Source of the DNA: CAYTLQ01 sp964438715
Lineage (GTDB): Bacteria; Bacteroidota; Ignavibacteria; Ignavibacteriales; Ignavibacteriaceae
Length of the DNA stretch: 20,013 nucleotides
Direction: 5' to 3'
Assembly: GCA_964438715.1 (NCBI GenBank)
Contig: CAYTLQ010000303.1
Span: 1 to 20,013 of the forward strand
Shown piece after piece: positions 7,046 to 14,582 of this stretch. Numbering within the stretch: position 1 is the stretch's first letter; each line of letters begins with the position of its first letter. Under the pieces are notes generated by a model, which made no database searches, had not been told where the DNA came from, and saw nothing but the letters and a program-made list of their open reading frames with translations. The translations under genes were made by a program, and so were the position numbers.

Positions 7046-8170
7046 ATAAAAACTATCGGAATACTCGGCGGTGGGCAATTGGCAAGAATGTCTGCCTATG
7101 CGGCATACAGACTTGGTTTTGAGGTTTCCATTCTGGAAAAGAGCATAAACTCACCTGCAGGAATGTTAACAAAAAAAGAATTTGTTGGTTGGGTTGATGA
7201 TGATGAATTGCTTCGCAAGTTCTCTGAAAGTTGTGATGTAGTAACATTGGAAAACGAGTTTATTGATTGGGAGAAGCTCGCCCTTATCGAATCTTTCGGA
7301 ATACCTGTTATTCCCTCGTCATTGGTAATTAAACGAATTCAGGACAAACTAATACAGAAACAAACTCTAGCAAAATATGGTATCCCTGTACCTGCCTTTG
7401 TAAGTGTTCAGGAAAATTCGGGATATTGGGAAATTGTAGAAATACTTGGAAAGAAATTTGTGCTTAAGACACGCACAATGGGTTATGATGGTTATGGCAA
7501 TGCCACTGTATCAGGAGATGAGGATTATTCGGCAAAGAAACAAAAATTACTTGCCAGAAATCCACTTCTTATGGCAGAAGAGTTTATTCGCTTTGATAAG
7601 GAACTTGCGGTTATGGTAGTGAGAACAAAAAAGCAGATACTGGCATATCCCGTTGTAGAGACTATACAAAAGGAACACATCTGCAAATATGTTATTGCTC
7701 CTGCTGAAATAAAGGTAAAAACTGCAAAAGCCGCACGGGAAATTGCTGTTGAAGCAGTGAAAGCCGTGAACGGATATGGACTTTTTGGTGTTGAGTTGTT
7801 CCTTAGCGGAGATGAAGTGTTGCTGAATGAAATGGCTCCAAGGCCGCACAATTCGGGGCATTATACTATTGAAGCAACAATTACATCGCAATTTGAAAAT
7901 CACATACGCTGTGTTGTCGGACTGCCTTTAGGAGATGTAAGGATGATAACGCCGACCGCTGTAATGATGAATTTACTGGGGACGAAGAATGGAACAGGAA
8001 AAATACAACCGGAAGAAAAAGTATTTAGCAATCCGGGGACACATATTCATTTATATGGAAAAAGTGAGTCGCGCCCCGGAAGAAAAATGGGACATATTAC
8101 CGTAACCGGAAATTCAGCAAAAACTCTTTACCGCAAACTGAAGTCATTGGACAAATTACTAACAATTTAA
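7046..8170 (+). CDS. purK: N5-carboxyaminoimidazole ribonucleotide synthase (PurK)
   Basis: ATP-grasp enzyme of de novo purine synthesis in the cytoplasm: AIR + ATP + bicarbonate gives N5-CAIR + ADP + Pi. Counted from an ATA codon at 7046 it is 374 aa, the normal family length. Visible signatures are the N-terminal GILGGGQLARM (residues 5-15), KTRTMGYDGYGN in the ATP-grasp domain, EEFIRFDKELAV, NEMAPRPHNSGHYTI (about 261-275) and HLYGKSESRPGRKMGH near the C-terminus. The start is unusual. The frame is open only from 7025, and the first ordinary start is TTG at 7079, inside GGGQL, which would delete the glycine loop. ATA at 7046 (giving the expected M-K-T-I-G start) or CTG at 7037 (6 nt after AGGA at 7027-7030) are the candidates. 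purE follows after 14 nt. Confidence 0.93.
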   Translation: MKTIGILGGGQLARMSAYAAYRLGFEVSILEKSINSPAGMLTKKEFVGWVDDDELLRKFSESCDVVTLENEFIDWEKLALIESFGIPVIPSSLVIKRIQDKLIQKQTLAKYGIPVPAFVSVQENSGYWEIVEILGKKFVLKTRTMGYDGYGNATVSGDEDYSAKKQKLLARNPLLMAEEFIRFDKELAVMVVRTKKQILAYPVVETIQKEHICKYVIAPAEIKVKTAKAAREIAVEAVKAVNGYGLFGVELFLSGDEVLLNEMAPRPHNSGHYTIEATITSQFENHIRCVVGLPLGDVRMITPTAVMMNLLGTKNGTGKIQPEEKVFSNPGTHIHLYGKSESRPGRKMGHITVTGNSAKTLYRKLKSLDKLLTI

Positions 8171-8184
8171 CCGAACAGTGAAAT

Positions 8185-8700
8185 ATGAAACTGAAACCAT
8201 TCGTAGGAATTATAATGGGGAGCGACTCTGATTTGCCTGTTATGAATGAGGCGGCAGAGATACTCAAACAGTTTAAGGTCCCCTATGAGATAAAAATTGT
8301 GTCCGCACATCGTACTCCGGTATATATGGCAGACTATGCAACAAAAGCCCATGAAAGGGGAATAAAAGTAATCATTGCCGGAGCCGGAGGAGCAGCGCAT
8401 CTGCCGGGAATGACCGCCGCTCATACATCAGTTCCCGTAATAGGCATTCCTGTAAAAAGCAAATCGCTGGATGGTTTGGATTCCTTACTATCCATTGTTC
8501 AGATGCCCGGAGGGGTTCCGGTTGCTACGGTTGCAATTAATCAGGCAAAAAATGCAGGTATTTTGGCTGTGCAGATACTGGCGACATCCGATAAACGGCT
8601 CTACGGGAAATTAGAAGCATATAAAAAAGAGATGATGGAGCAGTCGTTAAAGAAAAACGAAAAATTAAGTGAAAGTCACGAAGGCTCAGAAAAAAGCTGA
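8185..8700 (+). CDS. purE: N5-carboxyaminoimidazole ribonucleotide mutase (PurE, class I)
   Basis: 171 aa. It converts N5-CAIR, the PurK product, to CAIR in de novo purine synthesis, normally as an octamer. The class I hallmarks are all present: GSDSD (residues 12-16), SAHRTP with the catalytic His at 42, AGAGGAAHLPGM (65-76), PVIGIPV (84-90), SIVQMPGGVPVATVAI (103-118) and AGILAVQIL (124-132). The last ~20 residues form a charged tail (KKNEKLSESHEGSEKS) of no known function. It lies 14 nt behind purK on the same strand, so the pair is one operon. The ATG at 8185 has no strong Shine-Dalgarno, in keeping with coupling to purK. The 3' end overlaps the convergent CDF gene by 25 bp. Confidence 0.97.
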   Translation: MKLKPFVGIIMGSDSDLPVMNEAAEILKQFKVPYEIKIVSAHRTPVYMADYATKAHERGIKVIIAGAGGAAHLPGMTAAHTSVPVIGIPVKSKSLDGLDSLLSIVQMPGGVPVATVAINQAKNAGILAVQILATSDKRLYGKLEAYKKEMMEQSLKKNEKLSESHEGSEKS

Positions 8701-9680
8701 TACACCGGAGGTCCGGTAAGTTTTTTTTCATCCCACACAAAATCAGTATCCCACTTATGTACGCGTCGTGTACACTCGCTAAACTTACAGAGGCGGCAAA
8801 GTGAGTCGGTGCAGTGGTCGAAGTGTATTTTTAGTTCAACATTGTGATTAACACTGTCTAATTGTGTGGTAATTCTTTTTTCTTCTTCATGTGATTCTTT
8901 AATGGTGAAATAATACGGAAGAATAAGATGAAAATCGAGAAAAATGGTATCGCTTGTTTTCCAGAAGCGCAACTGATGAATATCTATCCAGAACGATTTT
9001 TTTGTTTTCAGTAATCCATCTATAATATCTTTTAATACTTTTTTATCGGTTTCATGCATTAACCCGCCAAATGACTCACGCAGAAGTTGAAAGCCGGTAA
9101 CTACAATATTCACTGCAATAGCCATTGCAACCAGGGGATCGAGTATTTGCCATCCGGTAATCATAACAAGAAAAATACCCGCCATAACACCGAAACTTGT
9201 ATATGAATCAGTAAGAATATGTTGCCCGTCGGCAACCAATGTGAGAGAGTTGGTTTTTTTGCCCACACGAATGAGATAAAAACCGAGAGCGAGATTTATT
9301 ACCGCAGCGAAGGAAACCACAATTATTCCAATATCGAGACTTTTGATTTCAGAACCAAAGATTATATCAGTAACTGCCGCATAAAAAATTGCAATTGCGG
9401 CAATAATTATTAGTAATCCTTCAATGCCTGCGGAGAAATATTCAATCTTTCCATGTCCGTAAGGGTGAGTATCGTCGGCTGGTCGGGAACTGATGATAAT
9501 GCTGAAAAATGCCATTCCAGTTGCCGCAACATGTACAATCGATTCAAGTGCATCAGAAAGAATAGCTGCGGAGTTCGTGATAAAATAGCCTCCGGTTTTA
9601 CCGGCAAGCATACCGAAGCCGATAATAAGAGAAATTAGTGCGGCTCTTTTTTTGAGAGCGAGGATGTTATTCTCTACCAT
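8676..9680 (-). CDS. Cation diffusion facilitator (CDF) family transporter with Cys-rich tail
   Basis: Inner-membrane divalent-cation/proton antiporter of the CDF family. From ATG 9680 it has 334 aa; an in-frame TTG at 9701 adds seven residues, and neither start has a clear ribosome binding site. Numbering from the TTG: about six hydrophobic helices between residues 20 and 205, the family signature HPYGHGKIEYFSAG (79-92), and a cytoplasmic domain from about 210. The usual transport-site residues are altered in TM2 (E53xxxH57 instead of DxxxD), while TM5 keeps H161xxxD165. The C-terminus carries C297, C302, C305 and C310 next to H293/D295/H296, a probable second metal site. The substrate (Zn, Fe, Mn or other) cannot be decided. 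The gene is convergent with purE, overlapping its last 25 bp, with no terminator between. Confidence 0.93.
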   Translation of the reverse strand: MVENNILALKKRAALISLIIGFGMLAGKTGGYFITNSAAILSDALESIVHVAATGMAFFSIIISSRPADDTHPYGHGKIEYFSAGIEGLLIIIAAIAIFYAAVTDIIFGSEIKSLDIGIIVVSFAAVINLALGFYLIRVGKKTNSLTLVADGQHILTDSYTSFGVMAGIFLVMITGWQILDPLVAMAIAVNIVVTGFQLLRESFGGLMHETDKKVLKDIIDGLLKTKKSFWIDIHQLRFWKTSDTIFLDFHLILPYYFTIKESHEEEKRITTQLDSVNHNVELKIHFDHCTDSLCRLCKFSECTRRVHKWDTDFVWDEKKLTGPPVYQLFSEPS

Positions 9681-10013
9681 AGTTAAATTAAATTTTAACA
9701 ATACTCAAATATACGGTAATTATGTTACTCTAATGTAAATAACATATTTTTTACAATGGCTGACAATACCTCATTACTTAAATAATTTAAATATCGGCAC
9801 CGTTTTCAGGAGAAGAGAGAAAATTTCAAATGAGTTTTGTCACCATTTTTACAAGTAAACCACAATACCAATTGTTGAAGTTCAAAGTATTTTTTTTTGA
9901 AAAAATGCTTGACTTCATTTAATATTTTTTTTATTCTGTTAAACATCTTTTTAAAGATGGGCAATTCCGGACTTAATTAACATTATAGTAATCATAATAA
10001 ATCGGAGATCTCA
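9681..10013. other. Intergenic region between divergent CDF and T9SS genes
   Basis: About 330 bp, very AT-rich, with no gene. It should contain the CDF promoter (minus strand; not identified) and the promoter and leader of the T9SS gene on the plus strand (listed separately). Confidence 0.6.
9909..9937 (+). promoter_or_regulatory. Sigma-70-type promoter for the 10014 gene
   Basis: TTGACT (9909-9914) is separated by 17 bp from TATTCT (9932-9937), a good housekeeping-type -35/-10 pair. It would start transcription near 9944 and give a ~70-nt leader. A short dyad CATCTT/AAGATG (9944-9949 and 9954-9959) lies right at the predicted start site. The ribosome binding site is GGAG at 10004-10007, 6 nt before the ATG. 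Confidence 0.5.
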
Positions 10014-11255
10014 ATGAGAAAACTTCTCACACTTTTCCTCCTTTTAGGAGTAATTTCTTTCTCTTACGCTGAAAGCGGAGATAAAAATGCACGCACTAAC
10101 AACACGAATAAAATTGATGTTGTAAAAGACGCAATAACCCCCGCTTCAACCTCGGCAGTTCTTTTTGAAGATAATTTCAACGGCAGTAATACTGTCGCAG
10201 CTCTTCAATCCAGAGGATGGGTTGTTTTGGATGTTGATGGCGGCGGTACAACAGCAGCGTTTTATCAGGGCTCAGCATCCGTTTTCCCGGCGTTTGAAGG
10301 TCCCGATACAGGTTATGTCGCTTCAAACTATAATGGTGCTAACGGAATGTATATAAACCATTGGCTCATCTCACCCTCGATTACCGTTCATGCAGGTGAC
10401 ACACTCACATTCAAACATCGTTCACCCGATAACAATCCTTATGATGATTCAATATATGTCCGCTGGTCTCCTACTGCAGGAATTACCCCGGCTGACTTTA
10501 CCCAAACATGGGGTCGTTATTTAGTTTCCGAAACCGGCTGGGCTACATGGACAGGCACATTCCCTGCAAACGGTACAGTTCGTTTTGCTATACAATATTA
10601 TCACACCGATGGAGGTCCGACAGGTAACTATTCAAACTATATGGGCATTGATAAACTGCAGGTTCTTTCTCCTGTTCAGGTTCCTGTAGAACTGATTTCA
10701 TTTGCCGCATCAGTTAATGATGGTAATGTAACACTTACCTGGTCAACTGCAACCGAAACCAACAATAAAGGCTTTGATATTCAGAGAAGAGTTGGCGATG
10801 GTGAGTTTGTTACTGTTGGTCATATCGCCGGCAAAGGTACAACAACCGAAAAACAGAATTATTCATTCACCGATAAAAATCTTGAAGTTGGTGTTTACAC
10901 TTATCGCCTCAAACAGGTTGATTTAGATGGTAAATATTCATATTCAAATATGATTGATGCTGAAATTGTTCGTCCGGCAGTTTTTGCTCTTGATCAGAAT
11001 TATCCAAATCCATTCAACCCTGCAACCAAGATTACTTTTAGTCTTGCAGTTGATTCCAAAGTTACATTATCGGTGTATAATGTACTAGGTCAGCAGGTTG
11101 CAACACTTGTAAATGGTACACTTACCGCAGGCAGTCATAGTGCTCAGTTCGATGCTTCTGCATTGCAATCAGGTGTTTATTTTGCAAAAATTGATGCTAA
11201 AGGCATTGACGGTTCAAATTTCTCATCTGTAAAGAAAATGATTCTCTCCAAGTAG
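10014..11255 (+). CDS. T9SS-sorted secreted protein with choice-of-anchor J-like domain
   Basis: 413 aa. The signal peptide is about residues 1-19 (FSYA-ES). Residues about 48-220 resemble a choice-of-anchor J / MAM-like beta-sandwich (opening FEDNFNG, then GWVVLDVDGGG, WLISPSI, GDTLTFKHRS, and closing YMGIDKLQV). About 223-320 is an FN3-like module (VPVELISFAA, WSTATETNNKGFDIQRR, YRLKQVDLDGKYSYSN). About 325-413 is the T9SS type A sorting domain (QNYPNPFNP from 328, VYNVLGQQVATL, LQSGVYFAKI, ending KKMILSK). It should cross the outer membrane by T9SS and be released or surface-attached after removal of the tail. No catalytic motif is seen, so it is probably structural or adhesive (inference). 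It stands in tandem with a second T9SS protein that shares its last ~190 residues. Confidence 0.88.
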   Translation: MRKLLTLFLLLGVISFSYAESGDKNARTNNTNKIDVVKDAITPASTSAVLFEDNFNGSNTVAALQSRGWVVLDVDGGGTTAAFYQGSASVFPAFEGPDTGYVASNYNGANGMYINHWLISPSITVHAGDTLTFKHRSPDNNPYDDSIYVRWSPTAGITPADFTQTWGRYLVSETGWATWTGTFPANGTVRFAIQYYHTDGGPTGNYSNYMGIDKLQVLSPVQVPVELISFAASVNDGNVTLTWSTATETNNKGFDIQRRVGDGEFVTVGHIAGKGTTTEKQNYSFTDKNLEVGVYTYRLKQVDLDGKYSYSNMIDAEIVRPAVFALDQNYPNPFNPATKITFSLAVDSKVTLSVYNVLGQQVATLVNGTLTAGSHSAQFDASALQSGVYFAKIDAKGIDGSNFSSVKKMILSK

Positions 11256-11266
11256 TTTTTAATATT

Positions 11267-11302
11267 AGGGTGCAGGCTGCATTTCTGCACCCTCTTTTTT
11301 TA
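11267..11302 (+). terminator. Rho-independent terminator after the 10014 gene
   Basis: A perfect 9-bp stem AGGGTGCAG (11267-11275) / CTGCACCCT (11285-11293) with a 9-nt loop is followed by C and a run of eight T. It sits only ~20 bp before the next ATG, so the downstream T9SS gene depends on read-through or on its own start signal. Confidence 0.88.
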
Positions 11303-11322
11303 ATCAAAAAGAAAGGTACTTC

Positions 11323-14163
11323 ATGATGAAAAAGCTAACTATAGTTGTTTTGCTTTTTGTTCTGGGAGGAACACTTTGGGCTCAGAACGGTCCATTGGAC
11401 AGCCCCTACGATGTAGCTCCTATTACAGCAGTTACTTCCCCGGACAGTACTCCTCCGGCAAACTGGCCTTTTCCAACGGCTTTTAACTGGAATTATGCCG
11501 CAATTGGTTCACCTGGAGTTAACGCAGGTACAGTCGGAGCAATGTACTTCAATAATAAGTATTACCTGAATCGTTGGAACTCAACAGTGCTCTACCGTTA
11601 CAATGGAGGTTTGTATGGTCCGACGACATTTTCTGATTCAGGAACATATACAGGCTCAATTCGAGACCTTGCTACCGATGGACAATATCTCTATGGCGGT
11701 AAAGCAACAGCAGTTATTTACCAGATGGACTCTACCGGAGCAGTAGTTTCTCAGATTACATGTCCAACGGGAACGGCTGTTCGCGCTCTTGCTTATTCAC
11801 CGGTGGAAGATGTATTTTTTACATCGAACTTCAGTGATGATATCAGAGTAATCAGTCGTACCGGAGCATTGGTTCGCACTCTTTCCGGTACCGCTGCAAT
11901 TGCCGCGAAATATGGTATGGCATTTTCAAATATTAACGGCGAACAAGCTTTATGGGTATGGGGTCAAGGAACCTCAACAGATCCATATAATACACTCACA
12001 AAAGTTAATCCTCAGACAGGTGCAGTACTCGCAACATACCGATTCGGTCCATATCCTGTAAGTGGTACTTCTCATTTGGGAATAGCCGGTGGTGCAGAAG
12101 TTTGTAAAATCGGAAATAATTTTGTGCTTCTTCTTAACCATCAAAACTATGCCCTTTCCGGTTATGTTATTGGCTCTGATATTTCTTATCCTCTTAATCC
12201 ATTTAACCTTGTCAGTCCTCCGGCCGGTACAACTGTCGTTGGTAAGCCGCTCGATACCACAAAAGTTACAGTTACCTGGGATACTTCCGCAACGGGCGCT
12301 GTTTATAAATGGATATTTGGTCAGCCCGGTAACCCCCGTATAGTAGAACTACCTTCCGGAACAAATTCTCTCGTTATGACTCTTGCACAGGTTGATGCTC
12401 TACTCGCTTCAAATGGTTTACAACCGGGAGACTCAGTAGTTGGACAATGGGATGTTTGGGCTTATCGTGTGTTACCCGGTGGAGGAATGGATTCTCTGAA
12501 ATCAACAAACGGTCCGCGTGCTATAACATTAAAACGCTATAAACCGATACTCAGTCCGTTTAACCTTGCAAATCCTCCTAACGGAACAACCGTTGTTACA
12601 TCAGCTTTCAATGCAACACCAATTAATTTCAACTGGACTTCTTCGGGATCTGCTATTCAGTACAAGTGGAAATTCGGGACAACACTTAATAAAAACAATG
12701 ACCTCCTGCCATTAATTGTTCTTCCTTCAAATGGTTTAGGATTTGATACTGCTCTTACTGTCATCAATTCTGCATTGGATGCAATGCTTAGCGGGCTCGG
12801 AGTAATGCCCGGTGACTCTATTGTCGGTCAATGGGCAGTTTGGGCTTATTCCGGTTCAGATTCTTTGAAATCAGCTCAGACTTATAACATTACCTTTAAG
12901 CGTCAGGCTAAAGGCGACTATCTGCTCGTTTATGACTCAACTTCGACAAATGGTCGCATAGGTCGTGATACAGCTGTTGCTGTTCTCGGACGAATTGGTG
13001 TATCGTATGATCTGTTCAATAAAGGTGGAATTACTTCTACAAATGTAATTTCATTCAGAGGTTATAAAACTGTTATCTGGTGTGCAACAGCAACTAGCAC
13101 TTTTTCTGCTGTTCAAAGAGACTCTATGAAAGCATATCTTAACAGCGGATCAGCCAATGGAAAATCGAAACTGATCGTTTTTGGTGAAGACATTGGTTAC
13201 CAACATGGTAGATCCGGTTCTACATATTTGGATCTTGACTTCCTGAATAATTATCTCGGTGCCAATTATGTTCTCGATCGTCCATCATCTGGCGCTAATC
13301 AAAGACTAATCGGACTTCAGCCAGGATTTAATCTTGGCGAAACTGACAGTACTGTTGGTACCTGGCCTGATGTTCTTTCTGTTTTCTCACCCGGTGGAAC
13401 TTGGGCTTTATGGAGCTATACTGATCCTGCACAACTTAACAGTATTGGTAAAGTTGCCGGCACATTCAACACTGTTTTAATTGCATCAGATATTCATGCA
13501 TTACGCAGAGCACATGACAGCGGTCCGTTAAGTTCTGCAGAACACATGATGAGAAGAGCAATTCAGTTTGTTACTTTTGATGGAATTATTCCTGTTGAAC
13601 TAACCTCATTTACCGCTACCGCTAATGGTAATACAGTTTCTCTGAACTGGTCAACCGCTACTGAACAAAACAATAAAGGTTTTGAAGTAGAGCGCCGCGT
13701 AGAGGGTGGTTCATTTGTTTCAATCGCATTTATCGAAGGTAAAGGAACTACCACCGAAAAACAAAATTATTCTTTTGTTGATCGTGTTCAAACAACCGGT
13801 AAAGTTGAATATCGTCTGAAACAAGTTGACTTCGACGGAAAATCTGAATATTCAAATATTGTTGAAGTTGAAGTTGAACTTCCGAAAGAATTCAGCTTAA
13901 GCCAGAACTATCCCAATCCGTTTAACCCGACAACAGCCATTGAGTTCTCCTTAATTGCTGATTCTAAGGTTACTCTGAGATTATACGATGCTCTTGGTCA
14001 GGAAGTTAAAACACTTATCAACGCATCAATGACCGCGGGTGTTCACAGATATGATTTGAATGCAAGCGGATTCATGAGCGGTGTTTATTTCTACACGCTT
14101 GAAGCAGTTTCTGCCAACGGCGAACGCTTTAGCGCTACAAAGAAAATGATTCTGATGAAGTAA
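11323..14163 (+). CDS. Large T9SS-sorted secreted protein with twin SusE-like domains and a Rossmann-like domain
   Basis: 946 aa. The signal peptide is about residues 1-21 (LWA-QN). Residues about 45-285 look like a beta-propeller-type segment (YLYGGKATAVIYQMD, LAYSPVEDVFFTSN). Two homologous ~120-residue domains follow at about 287-405 and 407-528. Each has PFNL-x-(S/N)-PP-(A/N)-GTTVV near its start and GDS(V/I)VGQW-x-VWAY near its end, resembling SusE/SusF-type glycan-binding modules. About 530-750 is a Rossmann-like region (DYLLVYDS, YKTVIWCATATS, KLIVFGEDIG) recalling class I glutamine-amidotransferase-like folds but without a visible nucleophile elbow. An FN3-like module (from about 756) and the T9SS type A sorting domain (QNYPNPFNP from 861) end it. 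Function unknown; an extracellular glycan- or surface-binding role is an inference. The gene is closed by its own terminator. Confidence 0.86.
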   Translation: MMKKLTIVVLLFVLGGTLWAQNGPLDSPYDVAPITAVTSPDSTPPANWPFPTAFNWNYAAIGSPGVNAGTVGAMYFNNKYYLNRWNSTVLYRYNGGLYGPTTFSDSGTYTGSIRDLATDGQYLYGGKATAVIYQMDSTGAVVSQITCPTGTAVRALAYSPVEDVFFTSNFSDDIRVISRTGALVRTLSGTAAIAAKYGMAFSNINGEQALWVWGQGTSTDPYNTLTKVNPQTGAVLATYRFGPYPVSGTSHLGIAGGAEVCKIGNNFVLLLNHQNYALSGYVIGSDISYPLNPFNLVSPPAGTTVVGKPLDTTKVTVTWDTSATGAVYKWIFGQPGNPRIVELPSGTNSLVMTLAQVDALLASNGLQPGDSVVGQWDVWAYRVLPGGGMDSLKSTNGPRAITLKRYKPILSPFNLANPPNGTTVVTSAFNATPINFNWTSSGSAIQYKWKFGTTLNKNNDLLPLIVLPSNGLGFDTALTVINSALDAMLSGLGVMPGDSIVGQWAVWAYSGSDSLKSAQTYNITFKRQAKGDYLLVYDSTSTNGRIGRDTAVAVLGRIGVSYDLFNKGGITSTNVISFRGYKTVIWCATATSTFSAVQRDSMKAYLNSGSANGKSKLIVFGEDIGYQHGRSGSTYLDLDFLNNYLGANYVLDRPSSGANQRLIGLQPGFNLGETDSTVGTWPDVLSVFSPGGTWALWSYTDPAQLNSIGKVAGTFNTVLIASDIHALRRAHDSGPLSSAEHMMRRAIQFVTFDGIIPVELTSFTATANGNTVSLNWSTATEQNNKGFEVERRVEGGSFVSIAFIEGKGTTTEKQNYSFVDRVQTTGKVEYRLKQVDFDGKSEYSNIVEVEVELPKEFSLSQNYPNPFNPTTAIEFSLIADSKVTLRLYDALGQEVKTLINASMTAGVHRYDLNASGFMSGVYFYTLEAVSANGERFSATKKMILMK

Positions 14164-14185
14164 TTCATCGAAGGTTTTTCTTCAC

Positions 14186-14220
14186 AGGGCTGAGGCTGAA
14201 ATACGCTTCAGCCCTTTTTT
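14186..14220 (+). terminator. Rho-independent terminator after the large T9SS gene
   Basis: AGGGCTGA (14186-14193) pairs with TCAGCCCT (14208-14215). An inner alternative stem GGCTGAA/TTCAGCC (14194-14200 and 14207-14213) has a 6-nt loop. Both lead into a T run at 14215-14220. It lies 22 nt after the stop codon. Confidence 0.87.
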
Positions 14221-14582
14221 ATTTTATATAATTACTTACAAATGTTTGTATCATTGAAAAGTATAGTGCTTGTAAGAATATTTAATTACTCATTAAATAG
14301 AATATTCCCCGAACTGACTATCCATTTTGAATGGATATTATTCTTTGGTACTTTATCCTTTGTTTTCAGAAGATGTTTTTCCGAAATCTTATCTACAATG
14401 AATCGTTGGTCAAATAATGTGCATTCAGTATAATTGGCAATAAGGGCACATTATTTGCGAAAATTTGTTTTAGTGAATGGTTATTTAACCAGACTTTTTA
14501 CTTCGATATAGTACAAAATCCTGCCTTCTTAATTCAGAATATAATTACTATTTTCCATAAACTTTTAAGAGTAAAAAAGTAC
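14221..14582. other. Dyad-rich intergenic region upstream of the amidohydrolase
   Basis: No convincing gene; a 63-codon open frame at 14242-14433 has no ribosome binding site and unlikely composition. The stretch holds six inverted repeats: CTTACAA/TTGTAAG (14235-14241 and 14270-14276), TACAAA/TTTGTA (14237-14242 and 14245-14250), ATTTAAT/ATTAAAT (14280-14286 and 14292-14298), TATCCATT/AATGGATA (14319-14326 and 14330-14337), CAAATAATGTGC/GCACATTATTTG (14411-14422 and 14446-14457, perfect 12 bp), and TGGTTA/TAACCA (14478-14483 and 14486-14491). It probably includes the promoter of the next gene, which I could not place. Confidence 0.5.
14411..14457. repeat. Perfect 12-bp inverted repeat with 23-nt spacer
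   Basis: CAAATAATGTGC at 14411-14422 and its exact reverse complement at 14446-14457. There is no T-tract after it, it is not near a gene end, and it sits ~125 bp before the amidohydrolase ATG. It could form an RNA hairpin or be a paired operator. No function is known. Confidence 0.6.

Noticed and set aside
7079..8170. purK starting at TTG 7079
   Set aside because: It would delete the invariant GILGGG segment encoded in the same frame just upstream.
14242..14433. 63-codon open frame on the plus strand
   Set aside because: No ribosome binding site, AT-driven composition, and overlap with several inverted repeats.
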